DNA of 5,017 nt from Cyanobium sp. NIES-981. GTDB taxonomy: Bacteria > Cyanobacteriota > Cyanobacteriia > PCC-6307 > Cyanobiaceae. Location: the NCBI GenBank assembly GCA_945907085.1, contig CAMDSS010000162.1:1-5017 (forward strand), in the 5' to 3' direction. Shown here piece after piece: positions 4,058 to 5,017 of the stretch (its first letter is position 1; each line of letters begins with the position of its first letter). A model generated the notes under the pieces. The model searched no databases, was not told the origin of the DNA, and worked only from the letters and a program-made list of their open reading frames with translations. The translations under genes were made by a program, and so were the position numbers.

Positions 4058-5017
4058 CTAGTGAGGCAAAAGCCTGCTTAAGGCCACCCAGGGTTCAAGG
4101 GCGCCCAAAACGTTTTGCCCCCAGCTGCGGCCCCTGAGTCGCCCATCCAGGATGGCGAGGCGACCGCCGCTGCGCCTGAGCCCCGACACTCCCAATTGCA
4201 GTTGGCTGAGGCCATCGGGGAGGAGCTGCTCGCGAAACCAATCGCGCCCTTGTTCGCGCAGAATCTTCACCTGGGCGGCTGTGAGCGGATCTTCCAGGCT
4301 CGCGAGCGGTAGTAGGCCCACAATCACCTGGGCTGGCAAGGGCAAGCGGTCTTGGTTGCCCAGCCACCAACTCCAACTGGCGCAGATCACGCCATTGCTT
4401 TCGGGGGCTGTGCTCTGGTGAACGACCCGGCTGCCAAATTCGGCGGCCAGGGCACTGGCGAGATCGAGGCGCAGGGCGTCATCGTTGACCAACACCACGC
4501 TTAATCCCGCTTGGCCGAGAACCAGCCGGCGGCTTTGCTCGAGCAAATGCTCGCCGTAGTGGGGGCTGTTGGGCAGGGGTTGGCGCAGCGGAGCGAACAG
4601 GGGCAGGGGGTCTGCCAAGGGCGGATCGCCCAGCGCAACGGTGACCGTTGGGGTGAGATCCAGGGGGTTGCGCTCGCCCATCTGGCCGATGAGCACACAA
4701 CCCCGGCCATCGAGAAGACCAGGCAGAACCCTGTTGGGTTCGAGGGGTTGGCGGTGCAGTTGCCATTGCAACAGCTGGGGATTGACCCGGGCCCAGCTGG
4801 TCCAGGCGGAGCCGGCGGCAGCGAGCCAGGCGGGCCAGGGCTCGGGCAGGGGGCCTAGTACCTGCAGCAGGTGCCGCAAGGGCGCCTCATCTTCTGGGGC
4901 CAGGGCTACCTGCTGTTTGGGATTGCGGGGGTGGGCCAGGAGCTGCCGGCTGAGCCGTTCATGCAGGCTGAGCAGGCTGGCTTCTGCGCTGGGCTGGGCG
5001 CGCCGGAGTTGGTCCCA
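4058..5017 (-). CDS. DinG/XPD-type superfamily 2 helicase, C-terminal part with degenerate motifs (5' end outside window)
   Basis: The minus frame is open from the window edge (5017) to the TAG at 4058-4060, giving 319 visible residues. No ATG starts it here; the protein enters from beyond the edge. The end aligns by eye with DinG C-termini: LPLASLEDPLT (DinG: LPFPPPDDPV), then DWFREQLLPDGLSQLQLG, LRRSGG, and LAILDGRL (DinG: VAILDRRL), followed by SWGQNVLGALEP. However, motif III (usually TSATL) reads LIGQMG (visible residues about 109-114), motif V (usually FWEGVD) reads SWSWWLG (about 214-220), and motif VI (QxxGRxIR) reads LGVSGLRR (about 275-282), lacking Gln and the catalytic Arg pair. 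DinG/XPD enzymes unwind DNA with ATP in repair. Fold assignment is likely; helicase activity is doubtful unless the unseen N-terminal half compensates. Confidence -1.
   Translation of the reverse strand, partial: WDQLRRAQPSAEASLLSLHERLSRQLLAHPRNPKQQVALAPEDEAPLRHLLQVLGPLPEPWPAWLAAAGSAWTSWARVNPQLLQWQLHRQPLEPNRVLPGLLDGRGCVLIGQMGERNPLDLTPTVTVALGDPPLADPLPLFAPLRQPLPNSPHYGEHLLEQSRRLVLGQAGLSVVLVNDDALRLDLASALAAEFGSRVVHQSTAPESNGVICASWSWWLGNQDRLPLPAQVIVGLLPLASLEDPLTAAQVKILREQGRDWFREQLLPDGLSQLQLGVSGLRRSGGRLAILDGRLRGRSWGQNVLGALEPWVALSRLLPH

Noticed and set aside
4153..4376. Frameshift that might restore helicase motif VI
   Set aside because: I read the overlapping minus frame and saw no QxxGRxIR there; the main frame gives coherent DinG-like sequence on both sides, so the motif is degenerate rather than shifted.

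Overview
The window reads as a piece of a GC-rich picocyanobacterial chromosome (Synechococcus/Cyanobium type). The case rests on cyanobacterial families that occur together: a RecA whose core closely resembles Prochlorococcus/Synechococcus RecA, two small cyanobacterial families of unknown function (DUF1815 and DUF2839), an R3H/AAA protein of the Ycf45 type, and a recA promoter region carrying an exact match to the published cyanobacterial LexA-box consensus. No HIP1 octamer (GCGATCGC) was seen. The genus is an inference.

Layout, left to right. (1) Positions 2-991 (+) hold the 3' part of the Ycf45-like R3H/AAA gene, whose ATPase core lies before the window. (2) Positions 992-1094 are a short spacer with a weak promoter candidate and a small dyad. 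(3) Positions 1095-1166 (+) are tRNA-Gln(UUG). (4) Positions 1186-1956 (+) encode a HAD-family hydrolase starting 19 nt after the tRNA. (5) Positions 1957-2112 are the recA control region: LexA box, long leader, an 8-bp dyad and a possible 5-codon upstream ORF. (6) Positions 2113-3315 (+) are recA, followed by an intrinsic terminator at 3324-3346. (7) On the minus strand, read right to left, come a DinG/XPD-like helicase C-terminal part (4058-5017, entering from beyond the window), a DUF2839 membrane protein (3792-4031) and a DUF1815 protein (3321-3683). The last converges on recA and contains the recA terminator in its own last codons.

How the parts relate: recA is the recombinase and SOS co-protease, and its promoter region carries the SOS operator. 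The helicase-like gene next door belongs to a DNA-repair family, but its visible helicase motifs are strongly eroded. The helicase and DUF2839 genes are 26 bp apart and probably form one transcript. DUF1815 may be downstream in the same transcript or have its own promoter in a 108-bp gap. The tRNA and HAD genes are probably co-transcribed.

I see no mobile element, CRISPR array, toxin-antitoxin pair or phage gene, and no clear new defence or metabolic system. The less ordinary points are the eroded helicase motifs, the loss of the signature histidine in the R3H domain, the dyad and mini-ORF in the recA leader, and the terminator embedded in a convergent coding sequence.
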